DNA of 64,000 nt from Legionella saoudiensis. Its GTDB lineage: Bacteria > Pseudomonadota > Gammaproteobacteria > Legionellales > Legionellaceae. Numbering within the stretch: position 1 is the first letter of the stretch; each line of letters opens with the position of its first letter. The notes beneath the pieces are model-generated. The model was not told the DNA's origin. It made no database searches and saw only the letters and a program-made list of their open reading frames with translations. A program made the position numbers and the translations under genes. Shown in pieces: positions 7,658 through 18,200 of the stretch. Location of the stretch: NCBI RefSeq assembly GCF_001465875.1, contig NZ_LN901324.1, positions 62,001 through 126,000 on the forward strand. The letters run 5' to 3'.

Positions 7658-9367
7658 TTATTTTGAAATTAACTTAATTAGATCCGTAACGGCAGTATTT
7701 AGAGCAATCTGTTGTGTTTCACCTGTTGCACGAGATTTATATTCCACACAGTTTTGCTCAATGTTTCGCTCACTGACTACTAGACGATGAGGTATACCAA
7801 TTAAATCATGATCGGCAAACAGGGCGCCTGCGCGCTCGTTACGATCATCCAGTAATACCTCAATTCCGGCATTGCTAAGTTGTTGGTACAAAGCCTCAGC
7901 CTGCTCTTTAACCACTTGAGATTTATGACCATTCAAAGGAATGATAACGATGTGGAATGGGGCAATATTTTGGGGCCAGATGATACCATGTTCATCATGG
8001 TGTTGTTCGATTGCCGCAGCAACAACACGAGTAATCCCTAAACCATAACAGCCCATTAACATGGTTTCTAATTGGCCTTGCTCATTAATTACAGAAGCAT
8101 TCATAGCTTTCGCGTATTTATCGCCTAATTGGAATACATGGCCAACCTCAATACCACGACAAGAGTGTAATGTACCTTGGCCATCTGGGCTTGGATCACC
8201 TTCTTTCACATTTCGTAAGTCGTAGGCTTGATAATTCGTAATGTCTTTATCCCAAGCGGCATGTTGGTAATGCTTATCTGCTTGGTTAGCACCACAAACA
8301 AATTCATCCATAGCAAGCGCATGGTGATCAGCAATTACCGGGATGGATAAACCAATAGGTCCTAGAGAACCAGTCGGAGCATTTAGGGTCTTTAGGATTT
8401 TTTCTTCATCAATAAATTGTAACGGAGAAGCAATAAGCGGGTGTTTCGTTGCTTTTACTTCGTTAAGCTCATCATCGCCACGTAAAACCAAAGCAACCAT
8501 CGGATGCTCTTTGCCGCGGACAATTAATGTTTTAATCATCTCGTTGCTTGAAATATTTAAAAATTTGGATACTTCAGCAATGGTTTTTTGTTTGGGTGTA
8601 TCAACTAATTCCATTTTTTTAGTTGTAGGATTCGTGGATTTTTCAGGTTTGAGGCTAATGGCTTGCTCTATATTAGCAGCATAATTGCTGACGTCACTAT
8701 AGAAAATCAAGTCTTCGCCTGAATCAGCCAGCACTTGGAACTCATGAGAAGCAGAGCCGCCTATAGCGCCTGTATCAGCTTCTACTGCTCGATATTTTAA
8801 ACCCATACGATTAAAAATACGACAATAAGCATCATACATATCTTGATAGGTTTTTTGTAGGCTTTCGATGCCTAAGTGAAAGGAGTAAGCATCTTTCATA
8901 ATAAATTCACGAGCACGCATTACACCAAAGCGGGGTCTGATTTCATCACGGAATTTGGTTTGAATTTGATAAAAATTTGCAGGCAATTGCTTATAAGACT
9001 GCAGCTCATTACGCATAATATCAGTAATTACTTCTTCATGCGTGGGCCCATAACAATACTCTCTATTGTTAGAATCTTTCATGGTGAGTAATTGTCCACC
9101 AAAAGTTTCCCAACGTCCGGTTTCTTGCCAAAGCTCAGCGGGTTGTACCGAGGGCATAAGCACTTCCATCGCATTGGTGCGATTCATTTCTTCACGAACG
9201 ATTTGCTCTATTTTACGCAATACTCTAAGTCCTAGAGGCATCCAAGTATAAAGGCCTGAGCCCAGTTTACGGATCATCCCTGTTCTCAACATCAACTGAT
9301 GAGAAACGATTTCAGCATCGTTAGGAGTTTCTTTTAGAGTAACTAAAAACCATTGTGACGCACGCAT
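7658..9367 (-). CDS. proS: Prolyl-tRNA synthetase
   Basis: The enzyme (569 residues) charges tRNA-Pro with proline in the cytoplasm. It has the class II synthetase core, with motif 2 around [20 protein letters not shown] and the C-terminal anticodon-binding domain ([20 protein letters not shown] onward). A YbaK-like editing insertion occupies about residues 240-400 ([20 protein letters not shown] region), as in long bacterial ProS. The length matches the bacterial family. An AGGAG binding site lies five bases before the ATG. It stands as a single leftward gene between the ATPase and a divergent glycosyltransferase. Confidence 0.97.
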   Translation of the reverse strand: MRASQWFLVTLKETPNDAEIVSHQLMLRTGMIRKLGSGLYTWMPLGLRVLRKIEQIVREEMNRTNAMEVLMPSVQPAELWQETGRWETFGGQLLTMKDSNNREYCYGPTHEEVITDIMRNELQSYKQLPANFYQIQTKFRDEIRPRFGVMRAREFIMKDAYSFHLGIESLQKTYQDMYDAYCRIFNRMGLKYRAVEADTGAIGGSASHEFQVLADSGEDLIFYSDVSNYAANIEQAISLKPEKSTNPTTKKMELVDTPKQKTIAEVSKFLNISSNEMIKTLIVRGKEHPMVALVLRGDDELNEVKATKHPLIASPLQFIDEEKILKTLNAPTGSLGPIGLSIPVIADHHALAMDEFVCGANQADKHYQHAAWDKDITNYQAYDLRNVKEGDPSPDGQGTLHSCRGIEVGHVFQLGDKYAKAMNASVINEQGQLETMLMGCYGLGITRVVAAAIEQHHDEHGIIWPQNIAPFHIVIIPLNGHKSQVVKEQAEALYQQLSNAGIEVLLDDRNERAGALFADHDLIGIPHRLVVSERNIEQNCVEYKSRATGETQQIALNTAVTDLIKLISK

Positions 9368-9565
9368 TTCTGCTCCTGAAGTAATTTCGTAAATTCAGGC
9401 ATTATATACCCAAGAAATGTCAAAATACTATTAAACCAAGGCATAAGGACTACTGTTTTTCTTGATTTTTAAGGGGAGTTACTGGAGTATTCGTTTTTTT
9501 GATACTGTCTCAATGAAAATTTTAGATTCAGTTTTATTGAGATGTTGCGCTTAAAAGGATGTACT

Positions 9566-11239
9566 ATGATAAATTCTTCAATGAGTATTTATTATGCCCC
9601 TAATAATTACCGGTCTTTAACGCGCGTTGCGGGTAATACTATTGCTAATGATGGATTGCTAAAGGCATTAGCTAACTATGGTGCTCGCTCTACAATATCT
9701 CCTTATATAGCACAGGCTCATTTTTTTGACGAATTTAAGAATAGCTATGCGACAGGCACTTCCACTAAAACTTTTTACCCTATTACACAGGGTGATATTC
9801 CTGCGTTAAAAAAATCTGGCCTCTACATGCAGCCGGATGTTCTGATTAGTAAAATGATTTGGTCGCGGGCATTTATGAGTCCTGATTCATTTAGTATTTG
9901 TGGTCTAGTACATGCCCTAGCGGGTATGGATACTGCTGAAGAGGTTGCGCAATTAGTGCAGGCTCCTTTACAGGAGTGGGATGCAATAATTTGTACTTCT
10001 AATGCAGCCAAACGCGTGATGGAGAACTTATTTGCGCAATGGCATGATTACCTGCGAGCACGTTACAAAGAGCCTATAAAAACTAGCTTACAGTTACCTA
10101 TCCTTCCTTTAGGTATTCATCCGGAAGCTGTATCTGCTCCAGAGCTCCATGAAGTGCATCGCAACAATTTTCGTAGACGATATGATATTGCCGAGCAGGA
10201 TTATGTGGTGCTCTTTATGGGTCGTTTGTTTTTTTATGAAAAAGCACATCCTATACCTATGTACTTGGCACTGGAGGCTTTGGCCCAACGTATAGGCTCT
10301 CAAAGTCGTGTTCATTTTGTGCAGGCAGGGTGGTTTGATAAAGAAGAACATAAAATCCATTATCAAGAAGCAGCTCGCTTATTCTCTCCTTCAGTGAAGG
10401 TACACTTTATTAATGATTTGGATACAGAGGCAAAGAAAAAAGCCATTTGGCCTGGAGCTGATGTATTTATGTCTTTATCCGATAATATTCAGGAAAGTTT
10501 TGGGATAACCCCTTTAGAAGCTATGGCGAATAAACTACCCGTGGTTGTTTCTGATTGGGATGGTTATCGAGATACTGTTCGTCATAGAGTAGATGGTTTT
10601 CTTATCCCTACTGTTTTGCCCCCATCGGGTTGCGGAGCGGATCTCAGCTTGGGCTATTTATCGAAAGGAATTAATTGGTGGACTTATGCGGGATTAACTG
10701 CACAAATGGCTGCTGTTGACATAGGTGCTTGTGTGAATGCGCTGTGGCAACTGTATTTAAATCCCGAATTGAGACAACAAATGGGGGCTGCTGGATACAG
10801 ACGTATTCAGGAAGATTTCCATTGGAATAAGGTCTTACCTCGTTATGATGCGTTGTGGGACGAACTTTCTGCAAGACGACATGCGGCAACAAATAATGAT
10901 AAAACAGCGATAGCTGCTCCTCCAATGCTTGCAGATCCTTTCCATACTTTTTCAGGTCATGCCAGTGCTGTACTAAAGCCTAATTATTATTTTAAACCTG
11001 GTGAGACTTCAATTGCACAATTGGATATTTTACTATCAAATCCTTTAGGGGGTATAGGCGCACAGCAAATTGTGCCTGTCGCATATTTGCAGCAAATTGT
11101 TACTGCTGTGCAGCATAAAACAATGAGCACACAGGATGTTGTAGATTTTATTGCTGCTTTGGATAGAACCATTTCTTCAGGAATTGTTGTGCGGAGTCTA
11201 ACCTATTTACTTAAGTATGATTTTATAAGAATAAACTAG
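9566..11239 (+). CDS. Glycosyltransferase, GT4-like, with an unknown C-terminal domain
   Basis: The protein has 557 residues if started at ATG 9566, where AAGGA lies at the right distance; an ATG eight codons earlier lacks one. The middle shows the GT-B donor-site region VFMSLSDNIQESFGITPLEA followed by MANKLPVVVSDWDGYRDTV, with the E-x7-E pattern of GT4 enzymes. A sugar-nucleotide donor is expected; the acceptor is unknown. After about residue 440 comes a region of some 115 residues (KPNYYFKPGETSIAQLDILL onward) outside the usual fold. There is no signal peptide. The gene stands alone, so a capsule or LPS operon role is not supported. Confidence 0.8.
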   Translation: MINSSMSIYYAPNNYRSLTRVAGNTIANDGLLKALANYGARSTISPYIAQAHFFDEFKNSYATGTSTKTFYPITQGDIPALKKSGLYMQPDVLISKMIWSRAFMSPDSFSICGLVHALAGMDTAEEVAQLVQAPLQEWDAIICTSNAAKRVMENLFAQWHDYLRARYKEPIKTSLQLPILPLGIHPEAVSAPELHEVHRNNFRRRYDIAEQDYVVLFMGRLFFYEKAHPIPMYLALEALAQRIGSQSRVHFVQAGWFDKEEHKIHYQEAARLFSPSVKVHFINDLDTEAKKKAIWPGADVFMSLSDNIQESFGITPLEAMANKLPVVVSDWDGYRDTVRHRVDGFLIPTVLPPSGCGADLSLGYLSKGINWWTYAGLTAQMAAVDIGACVNALWQLYLNPELRQQMGAAGYRRIQEDFHWNKVLPRYDALWDELSARRHAATNNDKTAIAAPPMLADPFHTFSGHASAVLKPNYYFKPGETSIAQLDILLSNPLGGIGAQQIVPVAYLQQIVTAVQHKTMSTQDVVDFIAALDRTISSGIVVRSLTYLLKYDFIRIN

Positions 11240-11257
11240 GCTGACTTACAATAGCTA

Positions 11258-11321
11258 CCATTGCGAACAATGAAGCAACCCAGTATTAAGTTATGGATTG
11301 CTTCATCACCATCCGCAATAG
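11258..11321. repeat. Degenerate CATTGCGAAC-type palindrome
   Basis: The arms CCATTGCGAAC at 11258 and its approximate complement ending CCGCAATAG at 11321 flank GAAGCAACCC and GGATTGCTTC, which are themselves complementary. The sequence resembles the near-perfect copy at 50,242-50,299. It lies between two convergent gene ends. Confidence 0.5.
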
Positions 11322-11348
11322 TTCGTATTTGCATACGATCAGGAACGC

Positions 11349-13637
11349 TTAGGGTGCAATATTGCTTGTAGTACCATTAGTACCATCAGTTCCAGGTGCT
11401 CCTGGGGTGCCATCTATGCCGCTCGGAGAGCCACCTGCTCCAGCCGTGCCAGCTGTGCCTGCAGTTCCTCCAGAAGTTGCGGTAAGCGTTTCGTTAAAGG
11501 TTGCGCTAATAGTTCCACTATTAGATTGTATGCCATAAGCATTACCACCATTACCACCATTGCCTGCGTTACCACCATTGCCTCCATTTCCGCCGGGGCT
11601 AGTTGTGCCTCCAGCTCCACCATCACCTCCATTGCCACCGGCACCTGCGGTACCCGCATTAAAAGAGCCACTTAACGTGATGGCATTGGTTGATATAGAT
11701 GAGGTATTATTGATTGAAATACCTAGTGCACTACCGCCAGAGCCACCGTTGCCAGCATTGCCTCCATTTCCTCCTGGCCCAGAGGCAAAGGTATAAGCTG
11801 GCTGGCCAATAGCACCATTACCTCCAGATGCGCCATTACCTGCATTAATTGCTCCATTAATATTTAGTGTATTAATTGAGATAGAGGAAACTGAATTTAG
11901 TGCGAGCCCGCCAGCAAAACCTCCGTTGCCCCCATTGCCCCCGTTACCCCCATTACCTGCGTCATTTGCAGAACCGGTCTGCCCTACGTTGCCATTACCA
12001 CCTAGATTACCGTTTCCACCTAATATATTAGAAATGGTAACCTGGTTCATAGTAATTAGATTGCTGTTGTTGATGGAAATTCCCCAGGCATCACCGCCAT
12101 TACCACCATTAGCACCTGAGCCCCCATCACTGGAGCTACCACTGGTAGGACCGCCTAAACCACCATTACCGCCTAAACCGCCGTTACCCCCAGCAATATC
12201 TGTTATTGTGACGTTGTTAATCAGTACATTGGATGAGTTAGTGATAAAGATACCATAGGCAGCAGTCCCATCGTTTCCGGCAGTTCCATTATTGCCTGGC
12301 GAACTAAAATCACCTTGTGCTCCATCAGCGCCATTAGCGCCATTAGCCCCTGTATAGCTATAAATACTGAGGTTATTGAGTGTAATATTCTGCCCTGAGA
12401 CAACGACGCCAGCGTTTTGACTGGTTCCTGCACCAGTAATATTGAAGTTAGTTAATTCATTATTTCCTGGTAAGTAGAGGCTACCTACTAAAGTGGGCCG
12501 TGCATTTCCACATAAAGAGGGAACGGTTGTATTATTGTAAGTGAAGGTTCCACCTGAACCGATAAGCTTCGTATTTGGTCCTATGTTTAATTGCCCACCT
12601 AAATCATAAGTGTAACCGGAAGCGTTATTGCAATTGCACACATAAACGTAGTTATTGGTATTTCCGCCTGAATTGGCTGCGGTTATTGCCTCTTGAATCG
12701 TGCCATAAGGTGTTTCAAAGGTGCCGTTACCCGAAGTTGATTGCCCGGCAACAAAATAAAAGTTTTCCACAGAAGTAAACGGTATACTGTATTTACTGGT
12801 GTAGGTAAATACATTGCGACGTCTTACAGAGTAATCGGTCATACGCTGATCAGCGGTTAAAGGCTCCGTACCTTCAGGGCTGCCGATGCTCATTCTCACC
12901 CCAACGGCAAAGAAGTTACCTTGATATCTATCATAGCCATCACTTAGGGTAAAGGTAAAATGATTATTATAACGGTATTCAAAGCGTCCATAACCGCCAT
13001 TTATATTTTTACGATCATTACCTATGCCATTGCGATAGTATCCTGCAAAGCCTCGAAGTTTTGGAATCCATGGCACTACGCGCCCAACTTCAATATCGGC
13101 CCCACCTTCTGCATGCTCATAAGTTGTCGTTTGAATACCTAATAATTTGTTTCCTCGGAAGCTAAACCCTTCAGAACGACTACTCACAAATTTATTTCTT
13201 CTACTGGTAGGTTGATAGAAATGTGCTCGTCCCTCCCAAATGGTTCCGAAGATTTCTGTACCTAAAGTCAATTGAGTAAACATATTATGGTAATTAGTAC
13301 GATAACGTCCCATAAGGGCATAACCACCAACTACATATTCATTGTTGAGTATAATTTGACGATAACCAAGGCCGATATCGCCGCCTGTTTCATGATGAGT
13401 ACCTGCAAAAGCCCCATTAATATAAAACATTTTTTCTGCATCGCCAGAAAAAGGGAGAAGCGCATCGTAATAATCTTGAAGGCCATGACCACCTTGGATA
13501 TTTAACGTTTGTCGTGGCTTCCAGGGCCCACCGAAAGCCCATATTGAACTCATCGGATTTACAGCGGTAGCGATCATAATGCTGGTTAAAACTAAAGAGG
13601 GTACAGGTTTAGATATTCTTCTTCTAGGGTACTGCAT
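11349..13637 (-). CDS. Inverse-autotransporter-like surface protein with a Gly/Asn-rich repeat region
   Basis: The ATG at 13637 is preferred over one 23 codons upstream because AAGGA sits just before it and a signal peptide follows ([13 protein letters not shown] to SSIWA). Of 762 residues, about 30-240 look like an outer membrane barrel ([40 protein letters not shown]) of the intimin/inverse-autotransporter kind. A right-handed beta-helix start follows ([20 protein letters not shown]). The last 320 residues form five units of 57-63 residues, each opening with YGI-x-INNS-like strands and ending in runs of GGNGG. It is probably surface-exposed and adhesive, but its ligand is unknown. It diverges from a FecR-domain gene. 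Confidence 0.75.
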   Translation of the reverse strand: MQYPRRRISKPVPSLVLTSIMIATAVNPMSSIWAFGGPWKPRQTLNIQGGHGLQDYYDALLPFSGDAEKMFYINGAFAGTHHETGGDIGLGYRQIILNNEYVVGGYALMGRYRTNYHNMFTQLTLGTEIFGTIWEGRAHFYQPTSRRNKFVSSRSEGFSFRGNKLLGIQTTTYEHAEGGADIEVGRVVPWIPKLRGFAGYYRNGIGNDRKNINGGYGRFEYRYNNHFTFTLSDGYDRYQGNFFAVGVRMSIGSPEGTEPLTADQRMTDYSVRRRNVFTYTSKYSIPFTSVENFYFVAGQSTSGNGTFETPYGTIQEAITAANSGGNTNNYVYVCNCNNASGYTYDLGGQLNIGPNTKLIGSGGTFTYNNTTVPSLCGNARPTLVGSLYLPGNNELTNFNITGAGTSQNAGVVVSGQNITLNNLSIYSYTGANGANGADGAQGDFSSPGNNGTAGNDGTAAYGIFITNSSNVLINNVTITDIAGGNGGLGGNGGLGGPTSGSSSDGGSGANGGNGGDAWGISINNSNLITMNQVTISNILGGNGNLGGNGNVGQTGSANDAGNGGNGGNGGNGGFAGGLALNSVSSISINTLNINGAINAGNGASGGNGAIGQPAYTFASGPGGNGGNAGNGGSGGSALGISINNTSSISTNAITLSGSFNAGTAGAGGNGGDGGAGGTTSPGGNGGNGGNAGNGGNGGNAYGIQSNSGTISATFNETLTATSGGTAGTAGTAGAGGSPSGIDGTPGAPGTDGTNGTTSNIAP

Positions 13638-13815
13638 TGACAATCCTTGTAAAAATCGAAATTCTCTACTTTGACTACAAAGGGAAATTTTATAATGCAT
13701 TTCCACTGATATTACTAGCTTTTTTATAAAAATGTTTTTTATAAATTCTCTTACCTTCCGCCTCGCTCTGTACTATGATATTGCGTTTGTAAAAAAATGT
13801 GTGAAGGATACACCG

Positions 13816-14550
13816 ATGAAAAAATGGTTATTTGTATTTTTATTTATCTATCAAGCCGTAGCGTTTTCAGAATCTGCAGGGAAAGTTTTATTTACTAGCA
13901 AAGAAGTCATCGCTAAACGAAATAATCAACAACGAACATTAACGCGCGGATCTGCGTTTTTTGAAGGAGATACGATTAGCACGAGGGATGGTGCACTTGC
14001 CCAGCTTCAATATTCCAATGGAACTTTAGTCTCATTACAACCTAACACTGAATATTCTGTAGTTTCCTATCATAAAGCAGCTGCTGTTGGTAATTCAGCC
14101 CACTTAGCAAAAGGGGGATTGGAATCGTCAACTGCAACTTCTGATGCAAAAAGAAAATCGCTTTTGAGTACTCCTTTAGTTGCTTTAGCAATTGCAGGAA
14201 CCAAGTATCGAGCTGCCATATTTTGTAATACCACGAAGTGTAAAAAATTTGCAATTCAAGTTACCGAGGGATTAGTGATTGTTGATAATCGTTATCCTCT
14301 CGGCCCAGGTCAGCAACAAAGTAGTGCCATCTATAATGCAAATACCAAGCAAATTACCTACGGCCCCATTAATTGGTCTGCCAATGGTTGGGTAGATTTC
14401 CCCTCATCTCAGGCTGGAAATGGTCCGGACTTTATTGATCCAAGTACATTAACGCAAGTTGTGAATGCAACAATTACTAATTCTGCGACGCATACTGTGA
14501 CAACTACAATCCTACCAATAGTAGGTTCAGGCGCTTGCCCTTGTTGTTAG
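13816..14550 (+). CDS. FecR-domain periplasmic protein
   Basis: The start at ATG 13816 is chosen over an upstream in-frame ATG because GAAGGA lies eight bases before it and a signal peptide starts there (MKKWLFVFLFIYQAVAFSES). The 244-residue product has a FecR-like beta-rich domain, seen in RGSAFFEGDTISTRDGALAQ, then the LQYSNGTLVSLQPNTEYSV block. Such domains either sense signals for sigma regulators or help surface and autotransporter proteins. No sigma factor gene is adjacent. It reads into a barrel protein gene 49 bases on and diverges from the repeat-rich surface gene, so a role in that module is likely. Confidence 0.75.
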   Translation: MKKWLFVFLFIYQAVAFSESAGKVLFTSKEVIAKRNNQQRTLTRGSAFFEGDTISTRDGALAQLQYSNGTLVSLQPNTEYSVVSYHKAAAVGNSAHLAKGGLESSTATSDAKRKSLLSTPLVALAIAGTKYRAAIFCNTTKCKKFAIQVTEGLVIVDNRYPLGPGQQQSSAIYNANTKQITYGPINWSANGWVDFPSSQAGNGPDFIDPSTLTQVVNATITNSATHTVTTTILPIVGSGACPCC

Positions 14551-14599
14551 TTATCGTATTTTTTAAAAATTAATTGGTAAAGTATTACAGGAATTACGA

Positions 14600-15559
14600 A
14601 TGAATGGAGTTATGATGAAAAAGCAGGCGTTATTTATCTCTCTGTTGTTGGCTCAGTCTATTGCCACTGCAAACCAACAGCAAGTACAAGCGCCTAATGT
14701 TTCCAGATATAGTGTGAACGGTGTTTATGCTTATAACGATTTTAATTTTAATTCGACTACTCTTACAGGCGGATTTAATCGTTATAAAGGGCATGCAAAT
14801 TTTTATAGTGTAGGTGGTAATAATGTTAGATTAAATGAGTATTTTTCAGCAGGGCTTTCTGCTTACTGGATTAATACGAGCTTGAATTCGAAATTGTTAC
14901 TACCTGGATTTTCTTATTCTAATACTAATCAGTCCATTACGAATAATAGCATTTATGGTCATGTACTCACGCATATTAAGCCTAGCTTCTTTGTCGATGT
15001 TGCTGGAGGTTATGGCCAAAATACCGGGCATTTTCGCACTAGTGTACAATTTCCCGGAATGAGAACAAATTATGCTACCGGCAATAATCGTGGCAATAAT
15101 TGGTTTATTAGTGGAGCAGCTTTATATAGTAAACAGTTGAATAATTTTAGTCTGAATGCCAATGTGGGCGTTTTACATATGGAAGTAAATCAACGTCCTT
15201 ATAATCTTGATTTTGCCAATTTTATTGCGACCCAGTTTGTTGATAAACTTCGTACTGATGCAACCTTTATTTTGGAAAATGCGGAAATAGGCTATCAAGC
15301 AACGCCAATGATTCAACCTTTTGTTAATGGTGGTTTATTACAGGTAGCAAACTTTAATAATAACCAACGTGGTGTACCGGTTGAATTTGTAGGACCTGTT
15401 CCTGGACTTAATTTGGATAAGAATGGGTATAAAGTGGGTGGGGGAGTGAACCTATCTTACAAGCAATACTCACTTCGTGTTGAACAGCAGTATTTTAAAC
15501 GCGGAAGTATTTATAGCAGTAACCAGACTACGGTTTCCTTAACCGCTAATTTTGCATAA
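14600..15559 (+). CDS. Outer membrane beta-barrel protein
   Basis: A signal peptide (MKKQALFISLLLAQSIATA) precedes about 295 residues made of alternating polar/apolar strands rich in Tyr, Asn and Gly. The protein ends in a strand with terminal aromatic residue (TVSLTANFA), as in membrane-inserted barrels. ATG 14600 has AGGA seven bases before it; the tandem ATGs at 14612/14615 are possible alternatives with GGAG. It resembles the barrel part of autotransporters by strand pattern only. It lies 49 bases after the FecR-domain gene and probably shares its transcript. Confidence 0.7.
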   Translation: MNGVMMKKQALFISLLLAQSIATANQQQVQAPNVSRYSVNGVYAYNDFNFNSTTLTGGFNRYKGHANFYSVGGNNVRLNEYFSAGLSAYWINTSLNSKLLLPGFSYSNTNQSITNNSIYGHVLTHIKPSFFVDVAGGYGQNTGHFRTSVQFPGMRTNYATGNNRGNNWFISGAALYSKQLNNFSLNANVGVLHMEVNQRPYNLDFANFIATQFVDKLRTDATFILENAEIGYQATPMIQPFVNGGLLQVANFNNNQRGVPVEFVGPVPGLNLDKNGYKVGGGVNLSYKQYSLRVEQQYFKRGSIYSSNQTTVSLTANFA

Positions 15560-15572
15560 GTAAAACGTGTTT

Positions 15573-15616
15573 GCCTCTCAATAGCCTAATTATATAGTCT
15601 TAGATTATTGAGAGGC
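15573..15616. terminator. Hairpin between convergent genes
   Basis: GCCTCTCAATA (15573-15583) is perfectly repeated inverted at 15606-15616. It lies between the stop codon of the barrel protein gene and the stop codon of the leftward SulP-carbonic anhydrase gene, so it may end transcription from either side. The T-run after the stem is poor. Confidence 0.5.
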
Positions 15617-15629
15617 GCGTCATCCTTCG

Positions 15630-17951
15630 TTATAACTCCTCAGGATGATGTACCTTCGCATCTTTTAGCACTTTAGCGATTTTAGATGCTAGATGAGTAT
15701 TCTTTTCACCGCCTAATTGTGTCAGCTCTTTGGCATAATCACTATAGTGTACAACACCACTTTGAACATTATAAATTGCACCAACAACTGCTACATCATC
15801 TTTTTCAATCATGTCTTGTAGCGTTGGGCTATGCTCATATATATTTTGTAACGTATTCGCTACGTTAAGCTCAGTAACATGTTTCACAAAATGAGTATTT
15901 TGACCATCTCGTTCGGATTTAGTTTCGGTTTCGGCATTAATAGCGGGTTTTATTTTTGCCAGTAATTGTGTGATGTGCCCTTGCTCTACACCATTACACG
16001 CCGATTGGATTGCGCCGCAACGAGTGTGTCCTAAAACAACGATTAGTTTTACACCAACAACATTACAGGCATATTCGATGCTTGCTAAGACATCTTCATT
16101 AACCACGTTACCTGCTACGCGCACACAGAAAATATCACCAAAAGTCATATCAAAAATCGTTTCCACAGGTACTCTGGAATCAATACACCCTAATACAATA
16201 GCAATGGGATGTTGTTCTTTTGCTGTATATTGGACATCAAGATGAGTTAATCTGTGAATGCGCTCATCAGCTAAAAAGCGACTATTTCCTTCATTTAAAA
16301 TGCGAAGTACTTGAGCCGGAGAGAGGTTAGATTGTACATCGTAAGTGGTGACATTAATAAAGTTAATGTAATTATGAATCTTATAATGCTCTTTGAACCC
16401 GGTGAAGTTTATTGATATTTGTTTTAGAGGTGCTTGCTCCTCTTTAAATTCTTTCAATAATTCAGAAATTTCTTTATCAATATATTGGGTATAATGAGCA
16501 TCAATGATCAACTGAGAACCATTAGGTATTGAGTCAAGTTCTGCAATTAGCGTCGATTTATTGAGGAACGTTACTTGCTGTGGTAGAACAAGTCGGCTGG
16601 TTACTCCCTTAGGATAAATTTCTTTAATAATATCAATACGAGCTTGGCTATTTGATTTTAATATGTAAAACAAACTCACAGCCAAACCGATTAAAATACC
16701 TACTAGAAGATTAAAGGCAATAATCCCAATTACTGTGGCGATAAATGGAATAAAACGATCGCTTCCTTGAGCGTAAATTGAACGATAAATGGCAGGCTTA
16801 TTTAATTTATATCCCGTATACATAAGAATTGCTGCTAATGAGGATAGAGGGATTTTGTTAAGTGTTCCTGGAATTAACATTACAGCAAAAAGAATAAATA
16901 ACCCATGTAAAATAATGGACATTTTTGTTCTTGAACCGGCTTGAATGTTAATAGAGGTTCGTACAATAACGGAGGTAATGGGGATACCACCAAGTAGACC
17001 TGCCGTCACATTTCCTACACCCTGAGCTACTAATTCGCGGTTAGGGGAGGCGTGGCGTTTTTGTTTATCCAGACGCTCTCCGGCTTTAAAATTAAGTAAA
17101 GTTTCCAGTGATGCAACAATAGCAATAATAACCGCATAAACATAAACCTGTGCATTATTCCATGCTGCCCAGTTTGGATGTATTAATTTACTAATAAAGT
17201 CAGAAATGCTTTCACTATGGGGAATATTCACCAGTTGAGGCGTATCTTGCATTAATTCGGAGTCAGCCCACATATAAATTTCATTTAAGAGCACTCCTAG
17301 AATTACCACAATAATTGGGGCGGGTATTTCTTTAAGTACTTTATTTTTGGTTTTATCAAAATAAATTAAAATAGTTAAAGAACAGAGTGTAATTATCATT
17401 GCCCCGGTATTAATATGGTTATATAAGGCAAGTAGAGGGCTTAAGGTAATAACATCGGTAGTTTCCAATAAGTGGGTTTTTAGTTCATTAAAATCGCTTG
17501 AGTGAGTAAATGCTAAGGGTAGCTCTTTAATAATTAATAAAATACCGATAGCGCAAAGTAAGCCTTGCACCACATTGGAGGGAACATAATCTGCTACAAA
17601 GCCGGCTTTTAGGCTGCCGATAATTATTTGCAGCATGCCTGCAAGCAGCAAGGCAAGTAAAAATGAGTTAAAGTCACCTATATGCGCAACAGCAGTGACG
17701 ACAACGGCTGCCATCCCGGCCGCGGGGCCACTTACGCTGACTTGTGAGCCACTTAATGCGCCCACAATAATTCCACCCACTACTCCACTTATAATGCCTG
17801 AAAATAGGGGGGCTCCAGAAGCAAGAGCAATTCCTAAGCAAAGGGGAATCGCTACTAGAAAGACGACTATCCCGGCGACTAAATCAAACTTGAGATAGCG
17901 CTTGCTGTAGATTCGAAATTTTCGAACATCAAACATCGTTTCTGCTTGCAT
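15630..17951 (-). CDS. SulP-family permease fused to a beta-carbonic anhydrase
   Basis: The 773-residue fusion begins with a SulP/SLC26 transporter domain (residues 10-420, with about ten to twelve membrane helices and the GxxSGPAAGM motif near residue 75). A short STAS-like linker covers about 430-530. A complete beta-class carbonic anhydrase starts near 581, with zinc ligands Cys589 (GCIDSRV), His642 and Cys645 (GHTRCGA) and the Asp591/Arg593 pair. The anhydrase interconverts CO2 and bicarbonate, so the permease probably moves bicarbonate; sulfate is the alternative. Similar fusions are known in other bacteria. AAAGGA lies about ten bases before the ATG. Confidence 0.93.
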   Translation of the reverse strand: MQAETMFDVRKFRIYSKRYLKFDLVAGIVVFLVAIPLCLGIALASGAPLFSGIISGVVGGIIVGALSGSQVSVSGPAAGMAAVVVTAVAHIGDFNSFLLALLLAGMLQIIIGSLKAGFVADYVPSNVVQGLLCAIGILLIIKELPLAFTHSSDFNELKTHLLETTDVITLSPLLALYNHINTGAMIITLCSLTILIYFDKTKNKVLKEIPAPIIVVILGVLLNEIYMWADSELMQDTPQLVNIPHSESISDFISKLIHPNWAAWNNAQVYVYAVIIAIVASLETLLNFKAGERLDKQKRHASPNRELVAQGVGNVTAGLLGGIPITSVIVRTSINIQAGSRTKMSIILHGLFILFAVMLIPGTLNKIPLSSLAAILMYTGYKLNKPAIYRSIYAQGSDRFIPFIATVIGIIAFNLLVGILIGLAVSLFYILKSNSQARIDIIKEIYPKGVTSRLVLPQQVTFLNKSTLIAELDSIPNGSQLIIDAHYTQYIDKEISELLKEFKEEQAPLKQISINFTGFKEHYKIHNYINFINVTTYDVQSNLSPAQVLRILNEGNSRFLADERIHRLTHLDVQYTAKEQHPIAIVLGCIDSRVPVETIFDMTFGDIFCVRVAGNVVNEDVLASIEYACNVVGVKLIVVLGHTRCGAIQSACNGVEQGHITQLLAKIKPAINAETETKSERDGQNTHFVKHVTELNVANTLQNIYEHSPTLQDMIEKDDVAVVGAIYNVQSGVVHYSDYAKELTQLGGEKNTHLASKIAKVLKDAKVHHPEEL

Positions 17952-18054
17952 CAGATAGTATCCTTTAAAAATTATTTACTCTATTTTTCCTTCAATCTTT
18001 ACCTAATTTATAGGTTCTGCCATTTTAGACTAAAGTGTAAGCGATTAAAACATA

Positions 18055-18085
18055 AATGTTACAGAAATGTAACTATTATGTAACC
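18055..18085. promoter_or_regulatory. Possible operator with three ATGTTAC/ATGTAAC half-sites
   Basis: Upstream of the permease-anhydrase gene, GTTACAGAAATGTAAC forms a palindrome and a further ATGTAAC follows a few bases on. AGCGATTAA is also repeated on each side of this block. Such clustering suggests a regulator site, but I know no protein that matches it. Confidence 0.3.
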
Positions 18086-18200
18086 AGTTTGTTAAGATAG
18101 AAGCGATTAATTTTAAATAAATATGCAGTGCCCATTCTCCCCGATTATGTTGGATGGAATAGGTATGGCCTTGAACATAGTTAAGGGATAAATAAATAGA

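Noticed and set aside
11560..12258. Proline-rich open frames on the plus strand opposite the glycine-rich surface gene.
   Set aside because: They are complementary shadows of GGN/GGC codon repeats. They have no binding site and their composition is explained by the gene on the other strand.
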